A stretch of 64,000 bases of DNA from Stratiolaelaps scimitus (GCA_019614645.1 JABWDB010000005.1:11564001-11628000), one strand, 5' to 3'. Shown: positions 1 through 63,695, counted from the stretch's first letter. Made by a program: numbers and translations. The notes: a model not told the origin generated them from the sequence alone.

Positions 1-49355
<49,355 letters not shown>

Positions 49356-52300
49356 GCCTTCACTTCGTCGTATTACATTACGCTGCTAATTACCGGTAGA
49401 ACAAGCTAGCTCGGATAGTTGCGGGCGGCAGAGGGAAATACCCTCGGGACAACCTGTTCAGGGTCGTCCGGCGCATTCATCGATACCCCACACATTCGTG
49501 TACCGGGGTACAGTCAAGCACGAACCGACCGATGAATCAAGCCGTGCACCGAGCCAGATCCATACACTGCTCACGCAGACAGCAGTCACTCTTTAACACC
49601 CCCGTAAATCAATTGCGGCGACCAAGCAGCGAAATATCGATTCCCCGTCCACCGACTGACAGCTGCGACTAGCGCAGTTGTCGGCCGTTGTGCAGTGAGT
49701 TTCCTGCTGATGTCCGAGTGGTGGATGTTATCGCGCGGGCGACAACAAGCTCGCCGTGATTTCGCAGTTTCAAGCGAACGTGAAGATCGAATCACTTTCA
49801 GATGATTTGAGTATACAGACGGGCGGCAGCAGCAGCAGCAGCGAAGGTTTCAATGGCGATATTCAGCGTACAGAAGCCTGTGGTTGGTTGTACCCGCTCA
49901 CGTACCCGACTAGCAATAATAATGTATAATTAGGTAATGCCGGTAATGACGTTAATTATTCGCACGCGGGGACGTCTGCGAAGTCCGCTACGATTTCTAC
50001 TACCGCAGCGGTATTCCTGGCTATTGTCTAAAACGACTACAGCAACGGCTGAGGGTTCGATTCAATCGAAGGTTCGACAGACCGACATTGTATAGGATGA
50101 AGGGAACTCCATCTTCGATTATATCTATCTATGACGGATCTATCTGCAATGCGGCAAATGGCAGAGCCTCGATATTTGTTTGCTCTTGAGAATCGAATCA
50201 AATCATCTGGCCACTAATATAAGTGCAACACTACTAGCGTAAAAAACAATGGCCTCACCCGACACATAACGCTGATTTGAGGTTGGCGTGCAAGACGAGC
50301 CGCTTGCTGGCATAGTGAAGGACGGCAACGCATCTATCGAACAAACAGCGAGGTCCAGGAGGCGTCATTCGATTCAGAGGGAATTCTCTTCAAAGAAACG
50401 TACCCTACAAGAACGTACTACAAGCACCCAATTTGGAGCTCAAGCCTATTTGGGACTGGCCACCACTGCGTTCTGATATGCGTCCGCCAAGCCATTAGTC
50501 ACATATCGCTGCTGAATTTCATTATTTTTATTGTTATTATTATACCTCGCGAGAACTGAACGGTGTATAATTGCAGGGCGCAAACAATCGTTTTCTATTG
50601 GGCCCACACACGAACGGTCGGACTCGTTTGCGCCATCAGCATCAGGTGGATGCAAATCCGAAATTGCTCCGCCGTGGAGATACATACCTCCCTTTTGCAA
50701 CTTTTCAACGAAGTAAAGAAGAACCACGACTCTCTCATTGGACTGTTGTTGAAATTCAACCTCAATGAATTCTCTGTCTCTATGTTTCGTAGACGTTTCC
50801 ATATTCTTCGTTTATAGTTTATTTCATATTAAATATGCACACTTCCGCAGCCTGTGACGAATAGTGGAACCAAGACACACACCGACTTCTTCTGTTCTCG
50901 TTTCCTCGCGTTTTCAATCTTTCTCTGCCTTCTTTTCACAGAATGAGGCGATTCGAGCGTTATTCCACACACGTCATCGTTGTTGGCAAGTCTTCATACA
51001 ATGCTATTGAATTGATTCGGGGGCGGCCGGCTGGACAATGGCCGCCGTACCAACAAAACTTCCTTTTTAATGTGTGGTCGTGTGCGCGCGCGCTTGAGTG
51101 CTGCCGGTGGTCACGTCGATAACTCGCACTGTTTTCCTGCACCTCTCATATATATATATATATATAATCTCATCTTGCATATGCAATATATACATATATA
51201 TATATATTTTTTTTTCTGGAACGAATCGTGCCACCGACCGACCACATACGACCGCTTTGGTCGCACAGAGTAAATAGGCCGTATGTCACCCAAAAGCTGT
51301 CGCTGACGAACGAACTATTCTCTATTTTTGTCTCGCTTTCTCTCTCGTTTCACGAGGCGATATTGTGAGCTCAGCAGCTATAGCTGATCGACCAAGACGT
51401 TTCACAATCGAGCTGCTTCTGTCTTGACACCCCCACCAAGTGAACGCCTCCGCGAGGGCGCTCTCGGCCGCGCTCGTCATCGGACATATATATATATATA
51501 TATATATATACACTCATACACGTAACGGTAACAAGAGCAGCAGCGGCAGTAGCGGCAGAAACGACACCAACAACCACAGCAACAACAGCGCAAGAAACAC
51601 AGCAGAATGCAGCTCGCCCAAAAATACACCAGAGGACAATACGAATAATAGTAGTAATAATAACAACAACAGTAATAATAATCTGTGGTTGAAACGGGGA
51701 GGAGCGGGCGGGCAAGCTGGTGAGCGAGCGGTCGGTATTCGTTGAATGTCCATCCATCCGTCCATCCACGTTGATGCCTGTGTTCCTTTTCATTTTGTCG
51801 TTGCCTTTGCAACTATTTCTTTGCCATTCCTGTTTATTTTTTGGCGCGCACGCGCCGCCGCTCTCTTTTCTTCGCCAGGTTTCTCTCTCTCTCTCTCGGT
51901 CTGTTTGCTATTCATGCATTGTTATTCTGTTGTATTCCGTTCCATGTTGTCCGATGTTGGCGCGGGGCCAGTCGGTGGGTCGGCTGCCACTGCCGCCGAT
52001 CGATCCATCCATCCCATGGACCACTTCCACAACCCCCGCCCCACAGCCATCGGTGAACGAATCTTTCCGAAACGAATAGGCCGGTCTGCCTGCAAGCCTG
52101 TCTGCCTTGCTGCTACCTCATATTATTACTATTGCTGCGGCTGTTGTTGTTGTTGCTGTTGACGCTGCCGCCGGCGCCGTTCTTTTTACGGTCGTCGTCG
52201 TTGTTCTATGGATGAAAAAATGTAAACTCTTTGGAAAAGAGCCTTCATAGTCGACCACAGCAGCTACGGCCGCCGCCGCCGCCGCCGCCGCCGCTGCTTA

Positions 52301-55300
52301 AGTCGGCCCCAGAGAAATTGTGCAGTGGCGGCAGCTTCGGCCGCAGCAGCAATAGCGTCAGCGGCTTGGACAAAAGTCACCTCGGCCTTTAGAACGGGCA
52401 CTTCGTACGGATAGTTTTGCGGCCATCAACATGCCAACAATGGCTGATTATGTGCCGTTGCTACGGCTGACTAATAAGGAAACCGGTGAGGTGGGGGAGT
52501 TAGGGAGTAGTGGAGGGTTTGTTGAGGATTACTTGTGAGGGGAGTGCTAGCTGCGCAGGCGGACAAACTTGCAAATTTTCTGTTTGTTGCAACGGCATGC
52601 TGTAACACGCTCGGCTACTGCTGTTGCTACGACTTCAGCCGCTGTCAAGTCTATCCCAGCGGCTGTCACAACGTTCGAAGTTCGCAGAAGACAAAGTTCG
52701 AACTTTGCCGTCGTTGTCATCGCCGTTGCCATCATCATTGAGTCTGCCCATTGGGCTGGCGGCTGACCGGCAAAGCCCGCTACTGCTGCTGCTTCTCTTG
52801 TCTTTCGATGTCGCAGTAGCCTGCTGCCACCAGATACGACAAGTGAAGTTCTGCATTCTCGTGCTCTTGTTGCGACTTGCTCTCTCTCTCTCTGTCTCTC
52901 CTCGCGTTTACCGCGTGTACGTTTTCAGGAAGCTACAGCAACAACCGCAGCAGCAGCAACAACAATAGCTGTCCCAGCGATGTTTTTTGTCCAGTCCCTC
53001 CAGCAGCAACCGCAGCAGCGACAGCCACAAAAGCTGCTGCTGCTGTTGCTACTGCTGGAAGCTGCAGCACCACCATCGCCACTTCCAACATCACAGGAGG
53101 TATCGCTAGCACCGATTCGTAGGCAAACAAACAAATGAACGAACACGATTCGTTACTGCTGCTGCTGTTGTCTCACCTGTTTCGCTTTCCGTTGCCAGCA
53201 AGCAGTCGCTAGCTGGCAAGCAAGAGCCAATGGCGGCAGCTGCTGCAGATGGCAGGAGGCATCGACGACGAAAAATTGAAAACAGCAGCAGCAGCAGCAG
53301 TCTTCGGTGGCGATAGGCGTTCAGGCCCAACGGCGGCGGCGGCGGCGTCGAAGTCGAAAATGAACGCAAACACCGCTATTCGTTGTCAATTCGTGAAACA
53401 AAGACAACGGAAGCATCGAAGAGGACTCCACACCGCTATTGGCTGCCGCCATAGAACAGATAGTCATCATAATATTTGCAAATAGTTTATCATCAACAGT
53501 GGTAACAGCAGCAGCAGCAACAGTAGCAGTTGTAGCAGCCACGGCACAAATAGCTGATTCAGATCAGATTTTGTAGAGGAGGCGAAAACCGAAGCACCGC
53601 CAGCAGCGGCTAGCGCCCCAGAATATTCCGGTTGTCGATAGTCAGCAACTGCCGTTGCTGTTCATCCAAACCTATGTCAACCGGTGTCGACCGAATGCGT
53701 TTGCAAGATTGGGCGGTAACCTATCAGATCCTCTAGGTGAACTCAAACAGGTTGCTGTGTCCGGCAGCTAAACGGGCGCCATCGTAAACGATGATACCGA
53801 ACGGTGGGAACGTATTTGTGATTTTGATTTAGTGGTTCTCTCTCGATGAATCGAAATTTGTTGTCCACTCGTCATGCATCCATTATCTCTCTCTGATGCA
53901 CTCGAAAAGTCTAAGCACGTCATTTGCCGGTCTATGTAATTCAATTGAGCAAGAGGCTGCTGACTTGAGTTCTACGATGACGACGTATGCAATGTCTCGT
54001 CGAGGTTCGAGTTCCTCGGCTTCTAATAGTTCGCTGTCTAATTAATTGAATTCAAGCAGAAGCCAGTGAAAATCTTGAAAATGCGAAAAGAATAAAACAA
54101 AATAGTAACAAGAGCAGTATTCAACTATTGTAATTACATATACATTTACCCTTGAATACAAGAACTTTTGATTGATTGATTCATTGACGAAGAGAGGGCG
54201 AAGGAGAGAGAGAGAGAACAATTCGTTCGAAATGAAGAGTTCCCTCAGCCGTAGAGCTATCTCGACCACCGCCAGCGTCACAATTCTGTGTAATTCTCTC
54301 CTCTTCCAACTAATTTTATGGCCGTGTGCTAGTTTTTCCTCTGCCGTTTTTTTTGTGGAATACCAGCATCTGCTGTTGCTGCCGTAAGTAATGACCATTC
54401 TTCCTTTAGCTTCTCTGTCTGCGGTCGTCGTCCGCCTCAGTCGCTTCTTTCCTCTCTCTCTCTCTCTCTCCCGCTAATTCCCGACTCTCCATCTTCCTTT
54501 TCCATCAACATTTTTCCTCTAAGTCGAACTTGTCTGAAATCCTACTCTGCTTGTGTAAACTACGGGTTGGTGTGGCAGAATACATCGCAATTCGTTGCGA
54601 TCGTAGTCATAGCCAAAATGAGTCACTGACTCATATACTGATGCCATAGCCGTCGGCATCAGCCGTCGTGGACCGAACTAAGCAGACAATATTCAATTCA
54701 ATTTCAATGTATCGTTTATTGTCGGAATTGCAATTTCTCGCAATGCTCAAGTTCTCGAAAAAGAGAGCAAAGTATGAATGTATAACTAGTACACGGCATA
54801 ATAAAGACATGACCATACAAGCTGTACGAAATGTTACACAAGTCGCGCAGTGTACATTGTCCTCGTCACTGTCGACGGGGAGGATCATCTTCGAACGCTG
54901 ACAGCAGATGGATGCTGAGTAACGAAAGAGCGCGTTATCATTGTGCCCGAAGACTTCGCCAGCGGTTAGCCGGCCCCGGCGCGCCTTCTCAGCGCTACAT
55001 ATCATGTAACATGGCAAAACTGCAAACTGTTTGAGTGATCCCCGTAGCAATAGCAGCGGTAGTAGCAGCACACGCATTAGCCCTCATTAGAGCAATCAAT
55101 GTATTGTGGGCGGCTCCTGCCAAACAGGCCGCGTGTGATATGAGCGAGGCACGTGGCGTACGCTCCGAGCCACTGCTGCAAGAAGCGACTGATGCTGATG
55201 ATGATGAGGGGTGGGGGAGACGGGGCATTATTAAAGCTGATGCTGTGGATGTGCTGTGCCCGAATGTCTATCGGTCATCATTTTTCAACACGGCCGATCA

Positions 55301-56903
55301 GGACCGGTCAGCACTGGTGCGGATTTTTCTTTCCGGTCTGTGTGGCCGGTCGGAGCAGCCATCCGGCTGCGCGATGCCAGGCGAGTAGTGGTAGTAGTAG
55401 TACTAGTAGAAACCACCAGCAGCAGTTGCAGTTGGCTCAACTTGGCCGACTAACGAAACAGCTCCTATATTCACCGTGACGTTTATGCGTGTGGTCGTGT
55501 CCGCTGGTGTTTCATCTTTCCTCTTTCTCTCTCTCTCTCTCTCTCTGTCTCAACGTGTACCTATATATCGGGTATCCCCCGTTATTGCCTGGTGGTACTG
55601 TTTCTCCCGTCTATTCGTGAGTGTGGCTTTACCAAAAAGTTGAACAGATCAGCCGACGAAAGCGCCGAGATGAGATGTACATATACACAGACGGCGGACG
55701 AACGTGGCCGGCTCACACAGGCTGGCACCACGGCAGGCAAGAGCCGTACTCCTGCAGCACGTTGAACTTCAGCAAAGAGAGCCGCGCGATACTGCCGCGG
55801 CAGCGGCAGTCGCAACAAAAATTCGTAGAGCGGAAAATCGTCTTCAGTCGTTTTCCCGCTCCTCGACCCTCCTCCCTGGCTACCCCAGCTGGTCCCCGTT
55901 GTCCCCGCTCGCGAACGGCAGCCGCGAGTCGACAGCCGGCAGACATAGCGATGATCGCTGCTTACCACCGTTGTGCCGGCGGCAGCCAGCAGCAGCAGGG
56001 TCGCCAGCGGCAGTGCCAGTAACAGCAAAACTGTTTTGTTACGTTGCACACAAAAAGTACAACGAACATCGTCGGATGTGTTTACCTCTCACGCGGCGCC
56101 ACCTAGATGAGCTTCGACGTTGCTGTTGTTGCTGCTGCTGCTGCTGTTATTGCTGCTGCTGGCAATGTTTCAGGATCGATGTTCTCATTTAAAGTCGCAC
56201 TACGCGGTGTAGAGGAAAGCTATGAGGGAAGACGATGGACCGGTTGCTCGGGGATAGAACTTCTTTCCGGTAGGCCGCCGTTCAGGTGACGTTCTACGCC
56301 TCTGTTCTGGCATTTTATATGGGGGGGTAGGGGGTGGGGGGTGGCAATACGAAGTGATGGAAAAACGCTGGCTATGGGAGCGCCGATCTTGAGTGAAGCA
56401 GCTGCGGCAGAGAATTGGGGTCCTTCCACACGCACACACTCCTTTTATCTCCATAGATATATATATATATATATGCATCTATTTATTTATATATAAAGCT
56501 GTTGCACCACTGCACGGCCAGCACAGCAGACAATTCAACCAGAGTAAAAGTGAAGGCCCGTAGATGGATAACGAATAGTAATCATAGCAATAGTAGCGAT
56601 TGCAATAACAATCAACTAATCGCGGAGGCACGCGCCAGCCGATGCTCGGATTCACTCGGTCGCCAGTTTTTGCTGCCTGAATTGAGTGAACCTTCTCAGC
56701 GTCGTGATCGCTTCGACTTCACTTCAGACTTCATCGAGCGTTATTAGGGCTTAAGAGCGGGTGGTGTTGTTTAATTCGACGGTAGGATAGATGGGACGAC
56801 GTTGTAGTTATTCTCTATCAGCCGATAATGAGTCGACGGCTAGACCTGCTATTATACTATATTATTAGTAACAAAAAATAGAAGCCAAGTGTAAAAAGTG
56901 TTT

Positions 56904-56945
<42 letters not shown>

Positions 56946-57249
56946 GGTTCGGACCACGAGCACGTCGGGATTAGCCGTCCAAAGGGTGAACGAACCAACA
57001 TGTGAAACCCGCACCTCAGGTCCCTAGCGGGCTGGGTTTACTAATCAGAGAAATTTAGTGTGGACCTCAAACCGTGCGACCTGGAGAATTCTAGGCGTGG
57101 TTCGCTCGCCTGTTTGTATCGCGAACGTAAGCCTCCTTAGCACACCACCCTGTGAAGAGCACGCAGCGCTCTTCAGTATCCCTTAGTAGTATCCTAGTAT
57201 CCCTTAAAGTAAAATGCCTCTGCTCATGCCCGTCCACTAGCTAATATAG
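49356..57249. other. Upstream region, triplet-repeat rich, no supported gene
   Basis: Sequence 5' of the start codon. It must hold the 5' UTR and promoter if exon 1 is right, but I cannot place them; a first noncoding exon is possible. It contains many CAG/CTG, CCG and AAT runs (notably 51530-51680, 52130-52300, 52930-53100 and 53280-53345), CT runs near 54445-54470 and 55526-55546, and (TA)n at 51486-51510 and 56906-56943. Long ORFs here are mostly products of the triplet runs. Confidence 0.5.
56906..56943. repeat. (TA)n microsatellite
   Basis: About 38 bp of TA repeat, about 300 bases upstream of the reverse transcriptase relic. Confidence 0.95.
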
Positions 57250-57850
57250 CCAACCTATTGAGTCCTACCAAGCTAAGGGGTGCAAGGATTATTCCTCTCT
57301 TCAAAAACAAAGGTGAGCGAACTAGGGCTGCGAACTACCGCCCGATATCTCCGATCGACTTCTTGTCTAAGGTTTTTGAGAAATCGGTGATCAGCGGACC
57401 CGACAGGCACTTTGAGGCTGCCAGCTATTTCTCAACAAGGCAGTTCATAGGTCACGTTCGACGGAACTGGAACTTCCGCATCTATGGCAGGAGATCACCG
57501 ATGAAATTGGAGCTAAGAAGGTCTGCCTTGGCGAATTTTTAATGTCACGGCTACTTTTAACTGCTTACACCTCTCAATATTTCTGTAGATGTTGTAGTGT
57601 ATCGGTTGTGCGTCCAGCAAGCATGTTCATGAAACTCTACAGTGGAAGGCTCACTTGCTAGCCCTTGCACCTAACTGTTACGCAATGATTGCCGCTCTAA
57701 GGAGACTTACGAAGATCGGCGTCCCAACCGGCGATCTTCCTCTGGTGTACAAGCCGCTATTACTACCGGTGTTACGCTATGTATTTCCCGTTCGGGGTGG
57801 TGCTCCCAACTGCGTTCTGTATGTTCTGTATATTCATTTAAGACTGCGAG
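57250..57850 (+). mobile_element. Decayed non-LTR retrotransposon reverse transcriptase fragment
   Basis: The translation near 57258-57400 reads ARIIPLFKNKGERTRAANYR then PISPIDFLSKVFEK, which matches the conserved RT segment with the NYRPIS motif of LINE-type elements. A second piece at about 57625-57840, in another frame, reads LQWKAHLLALAPN, then AMIAALRRLTK and VYKPLLLPVLRY, matching the region C-terminal to the catalytic core. The core with the catalytic Asp pair is missing between them, and stops and a frame change are present, so this is a dead, internally deleted copy. The clade cannot be named from this much. Confidence 0.75.
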
Positions 57851-60800
57851 AGGCTTGCACCCGCTTGAGACCGTCTTTTCGATTATCGTTACGACTATCC
57901 ACTCCAATCGCCGACCTACTACAATGTTGTACTCTCCTTTTAAATTGGTGTCATTCTCACAAGAGTTACGATTGCAACAAATCAGATATTGTATTAAAGT
58001 GTATGCATGAACGAACCGTCCAACCGGCCATCCGAGAAGAGCATAACTAATCTCATAATACATATATATATATATATATTAGGTGATCTGCTCATAACCA
58101 CTGACAGATAGATGATATCTCGATAAAACAAATAGGATGAACCGAAACCCCGCAAGGTGGATGTATGCAAGGACGTATACTAGCATCATGTCGATATAAC
58201 ACAGCATGGGACGTAAGTATATTGGGGGGCGGGGAAGGGGAGCTAATCCAAGTGAGCGCAATAGTCGACATTCGACAAGGAGTATAGTTATATTCTATTT
58301 GGATGACCATCGCTGGACCACTGACTGTTGATGTTTGTGCTGCTGCTGATGCCGCCGCTAAGTGAAGTGTTGCAAGTGAATAATCATTGACAGGTCCCGC
58401 CGTTGCTCGCCGCCGTCATAGTTCTCGTGCCGGCTGTTGTTGTGTGTGTGTAAATATTCGTCTGGGTTTCATGAACGCAGTAGTTCATAAGGATGTCCAT
58501 CGGCATTACAGTCATTGCAGCCACTTGAGCCTGAAACGCAGCTCTTGTCGCAGTTCTTGTAGCACCACTGGTGCTGGTTCTGCCAGTAGTAAACACGGCT
58601 GGTGTTTGTTGATGTCGATGTGGTTGCTGGTCAACCGTAGCCGTATGGTATACTCAACTGGCCGACTTCATTCTGCCTTTCATGGGGAGGGGGGATGCCA
58701 CAGCACCGAGCAGCGTAGGCAACGTAAAGCTAAACATTTCAGTAAGACCAGATCGGGCCAGCTTGCTGGTGCTGCTACTGCTGCTGTTGATGCTGGTCGC
58801 CTGGATCCCTGTGATGATCGTTCGTTCGAAAAGGAGATGATGAAGTCAGATCAAGAAAAGCCTTGACAGACAGACGAAGTCAAGTCAGCACTACTCGACC
58901 CAACGGAGGGAGCGGGGGAGGGGGAGTCGCGAACCGGCGCAACCAACATCAGCCTACCGGTTCTGTTGCTGCTACTATTGCTACCACGGTTATTGGCGCC
59001 GCCGCCGCCGCATTCGCGCGTCATCTGTCTGACAAGGCGAAAGCTGATCACATCCGAACTCATGAACTTCTTCTATTTTGCCGCTGTGTCTGTCTGCGAA
59101 CGGAGGGGGAGCGGGCGTTTGCCAGTTAAAGACTACTCCTACCACCAAAGGTACTAGTAGTAGTAGTAGTAGTGTAGCTCTGTGTAGAGCTGGTGTCGGT
59201 GCTGGTGGCTGTGCCGTTGCAGCTGCTACTGCTGCTCTGGATGCCGCCACCATGCCCACCAGGCCTTTTCTCTGGAAGGTCATCGGCGAAAATTCTCCGC
59301 CGGCGACGACGCTGCCAGCGGCGGTGGTGACTTCGGCGACGCCGACATTGCTGCTACCGCTGACGACGACAATGATGACTGCAGCCGCTCCGGCATCGGG
59401 ACGACGTGCAGGAGACATGGCTAAAAAGGGCGACAGTGAAGCGAACAACGCGATTATGAGCGGCGGACGGCGGATGGCGAATACATGAGAACCGGAGCGT
59501 TGTCGACCAAAAGCGGCAGCAGCACCAGCACAACCAGCAACGCAGCACTTAGCGATGACGGTCAGAAGAATCCGACGGGGCAGAGATACGAGTGAAGAGA
59601 GAGAGATAGAGAGAGCGAAGGAATTCAGATGAATTCCTATGATTTGCAGCCGTTCAGCCAACGAAACTCCTACCGAGGCGAATGGGTAAGAGCGTAGAAA
59701 TCATATCTGCTGTTAAGTGGGGATAACTAGCGATCCCGGCCCTGGCAAATACTCGAGGCGACACTCGGCATAGACAAATACAGAGGGAGGGCGGGGCGCG
59801 ATCGGCCGGCTTGGTGGTGTCTGTACACCAAAAACACGCATGTGTGTACACACGCATGCTCACTCCATACAGACTAACTAACAGAGGAGTCAACATCGCC
59901 AATATGCACGTGTTGCCCTAAAGCTCAAATAGCTTGCAAACAGGCTCTTAAAGCCCTTAACTAAAGCTGTTGTTCAATCTTTGCGGTTCAATCTCGCTCT
60001 GCGATAGGCAACAACGGCGAGCAATATTCCATCACTCTTCACCTTCCACTCTGTCTTCTTGTTTTCTCTCCCGTGTTTTTTCTATCGGGACCACCATCGA
60101 ATTTTGATATGTACCCCATTACTGTACACATCTCTGACGCGGAGCTTCAAGCAGGCACTCGTGCAGGAGCGGAACGCTCCTTGTAACGTTAAGTGGCTTT
60201 CCACCGGATTTGAACATGGGAATTTGCAACTGGCGCCGTTCCGGTGGCCGGTTCGTTGTTGCGTTTTCTACATCCGACGCGTTTTCGCTCTGCTTCCGAT
60301 TATCAGAAGTGACAACAGTGGAAGCCGCCAGAGGCAGCAGAGGCCGAAGAGGAACAGAATGCCAGGAAAAAGACGCCGAACACCGAGACAACAACAACAA
60401 CAACAGCGGGAACCACGTGAAGAGGCAATATCCACCTCGTGCTATGTTCTTTTATTTCCTGGATACCGACGACGAATTCGACGGCGATGGCTGTGTGAGT
60501 TGCTGCGGTTGCCTCAATAGCACCGGTAGCATTAACAATGCAACTGATCAAATATGGTATTGTATGCTGATTGTTGTTGAATTAGACTCCACTTTGAAGA
60601 CGTGACATGTGTGGAATCGCATGCCGGCGACAGGCGCATCTGTACCTTTGTTGAAATTGTGGAATAGAACTCTTCAGATGGAAACGGAGAGGCTTGTTAG
60701 TCTTGCCGTCAATCTGGCTATCTGAGCAGTGAAATGCGACAGACGCCCAGCTTCCCGTCTCCACACACCATGTAGCTAATCGAATGTAGTTGACGAGGAA

Positions 60801-62313
60801 TGATTTGCTCTGAGCCACCGAAAAGCGTTTGTGAATTGGGTAACAACTCCAATGTGAGTCGACGGTCGGAGCTACCATTGTCTTTCGCTCCCGAGACAGA
60901 GAGAGAGATTGTTTTTGACATGAAGGATTTCTGAAAGTTGCAGATCAGTTTATCAATGGACAAATGGATCGGTGCTCTTGGACACCCTCTTTATAATTCT
61001 CTCGCTCAAATGACGAAGGCTTTTTTTAGGGGGTGGCCGAGTGGAAATATATGCCAATGTTCTACTCATGCTGCAACAGCTGGCAACGTCTCCTCAGTAA
61101 AGAATGAATACTCGGTTCAGCGAAGGGGTAGTTGCCAACTATTCGCGATATCTGTCACTAGAGAGAAATCGCGTATTGTATTTTGACCAATGTCTCGTTT
61201 GGGTTAAACCTTACCCGAAACGATTCCGCCCACAAAACATCGAAAAGCGACGATACCTTGAAGTGAGTACAGCCATCACTGCTACGACTTCGGAGCGAAT
61301 TCGCGAGGGATGATGGCATATAACGCATATAATATTATTATAACTTACGAAATTACAGGATTACTCGAATACATCTCGCAAACGTACGTCGGTGGTTAAC
61401 TGTTCATCTCGGATAACTACTCTCCGCAAGGCAATCATTGGTCTGTCTGTTCATATCGAACGTGTTTGGCTCACCGTATCACACACATTATTAGTCAGGC
61501 ACAGCCATCGTGAAAGTTCAAAGGTTTCGTTGCAAAAGCAAACTGCTTTTTCTAGACACGAAACAGGGCCACGTTTTAACGCAGAGATAAAACTAGGGTG
61601 TGCCGCCATTTTGCGCCGCACGCAGCTCTAGCGTAGACACAAAGGCTACCCAACAGCGAGACATCGGCTACATTTCAAAGTTCCATCCATCCATTGATTA
61701 ATACAGCAATATCGTTCCGTCAGCCCGTCAGTCCTGAGCTTTTCGTCGTCAAAGGGCACAAAAAAAGAGGCTTTTCAATTCGATTAAATAAACTAAAGGG
61801 TGTTCCCCAACCCCCTCCCTTCTCCTTTGTTTATTATTATTATTATTATTATGAAATTCGTCTTTTCTCGTTTCATCTTTTTTTTTTGTCCCTTCTATGT
61901 TGTTGAACATGCGCATATGGCGCAATATTTCTTGGCGTCAACGTCAGCACCCGTGAACGTCTCGAATGACAATGCTGAGCAAATGAAATCTCATACGATT
62001 CCCCGTAATTTTTTCTTGGGTGGTGAAAGTCTCGTAAGCATTTGTCAGGAGATCTGCTTCTGCTGCTGCTGTTGTTGTCCCTGTCGTTCTAGTCGTCATA
62101 TCACCATTGTTAAAACCAGCTGAGAGAAAGAGAGAGAGAGAGATGGAGATACATGAGAAACGCACAATGTCAACGTTTTACAAGGTGAAATTATTAGTGC
62201 AACAACGACAACAACGACAAATGCGAACAATATTTTTTCGGGGGCTGATAGATTAGCCCAGCCCACGGTTTATTTACATTTGATTTCTTCCATATCTCGG
62301 TGTTATATCACCT

Positions 62314-62352
<39 letters not shown>

Positions 62353-63645
62353 GACATAAGCCAAGCGTGCGTGTTTCATAATAACAGTTTTGGGAACAGC
62401 TCCAACACATGTTCTCTAAACCCGCCCATATCACTACCGAACGGTCTACTACTAAAATTAGTGAAGTGGTAGTGCGGAGAGAGTTGAGCAGACGGAGAAA
62501 ACCGTTGTCCGTCAGACAACGACGTTGATCAGAAAGAAAGCAGAAATATCCCGTGTTTTTATTAGTCAGTTTTTTTTACAGCCAGAATATAGACGGCAGT
62601 CTGCAGTTGTATAAATCGATTGGGGGAATGCCTAACTCTGGCTTTAGCCGAGTCGGATAGGTCAACTTCACTAATCAACAGGGGAGGTTAATTAGTTGGT
62701 CACTGTTGCTGACGTTCACGCTTGCCAGTCCATGAAGGTGACAATTTAACTAATTTTGGAGGTATAATTATAATAATAATAATAATACCTAACTGAAGCC
62801 AGTGAGTGGCTGGCTACCTATGGGCCAGTCAGACGTCAGTGAAGGTTAGTTACCCTGTTCCACGTTATTACCGTAGCTGGTTTTAGCCAATCTTAATATA
62901 GCCCTATAGTTTTTATTAGGACAACTTGGTTCGTGTGATAATCCAACCTTAACCCAAGGAGGTGAGAAACACGTTTGATCGAGTCTCCGAATCGTGGTGA
63001 ATTGCGGGTGATAAAACATGTACTGCTAGCAATGCCTCTAGACAATTTACAACAAAAAATAAAAGCCAAAGTAAGGGTATCGCGCGTGAGAAAGGTATCA
63101 CAGGCTGAATCAGTGTGATTTGGTAAGGGCTAATTGCTTCCATTTGAAGCATTTTTGCGCCAAGTTGCCGTAATTTCGTCGACGAACCGAGGATCTTGCT
63201 CTGCGCTCATTCAAATTGGTTTCACCAAAATGTGGCTACGATGTTGGTGCCGACTGACTTGTGGCGGTTCTAAACCACCGTGGCTGAAGCTTCAATCAGG
63301 GAAGCAGGTTTGCCGTCGAAGAAACAAAACAAATGAGCATAACCATAAATTTTTACTTATTGAGAATTGCCGTAAAACATTCTTTCCGGATTAATATCTC
63401 TGTCTCGGCTAATTGACCTGACGATGGCGTTGACGATCGTGGAATTGAAATATTCATCTTTTCAAAAGATCTCTTCCTCGTTTGGTTGTTATGATTCATC
63501 AACCCCCTAATGAAGCCCGTTCCATGTGGCTACTAGCCAATTGGTGTACAGTCCCGTTTCTGAGTGGGATGTATCTTGATGCGAAGTCTCTTCTTATTCA
63601 CTGATAAAATAGAATTTTACAGCTCATAATGTAGGAATATAAGTG
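57851..63645. other. Upstream region, no supported gene
   Basis: Triplet-rich DNA continues at 58320-59560 (CTG/CAG, GCC, TAG runs), followed by less repetitive sequence with (TA)n at 62317-62349 and ATA/TTA runs near 61831-61852 and 62769-62787. Open frames exist but none carries a recognisable domain or splice chain. Confidence 0.5.
62317..62349. repeat. (TA)n microsatellite
   Basis: About 33 bp of TA repeat in upstream noncoding DNA. Confidence 0.95.
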
Positions 63646-63695
63646 AATATGTGTAGCATGTATAAATAATATTATGTAAACATGCTACACATATT
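63646..63695. repeat. Perfect 16-bp inverted repeat (hairpin)
   Basis: Left arm aatatgtgtagcatgt (63646-63661) and right arm acatgctacacatatt (63680-63695) are exact reverse complements around an 18-base AT-rich loop. A (TA)n tract follows at once. It could be a MITE-like terminal structure or a chance palindrome in AT-rich DNA, though arms of mixed composition make chance less likely. Confidence 0.85.

Noticed and set aside
55035..55388. 117-codon plus-strand ORF
   Set aside because: It has no ATG start at its listed beginning, no recognisable domain, and lies in GC-rich triplet DNA where open frames are common.
55582..56049. Minus-strand ORF with a Leu/Ala-rich, signal-peptide-like start and a gtaagc donor
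   Set aside because: It begins at GTG with no in-frame ATG before the upstream stop, and the hydrophobic run is a product of triplet repeats.
61032..61125. tRNA-like A box (tggccgagtgg) with ggttca downstream
   Set aside because: No acceptor, anticodon or T stem pairs, and the second box does not match; at most a SINE remnant.
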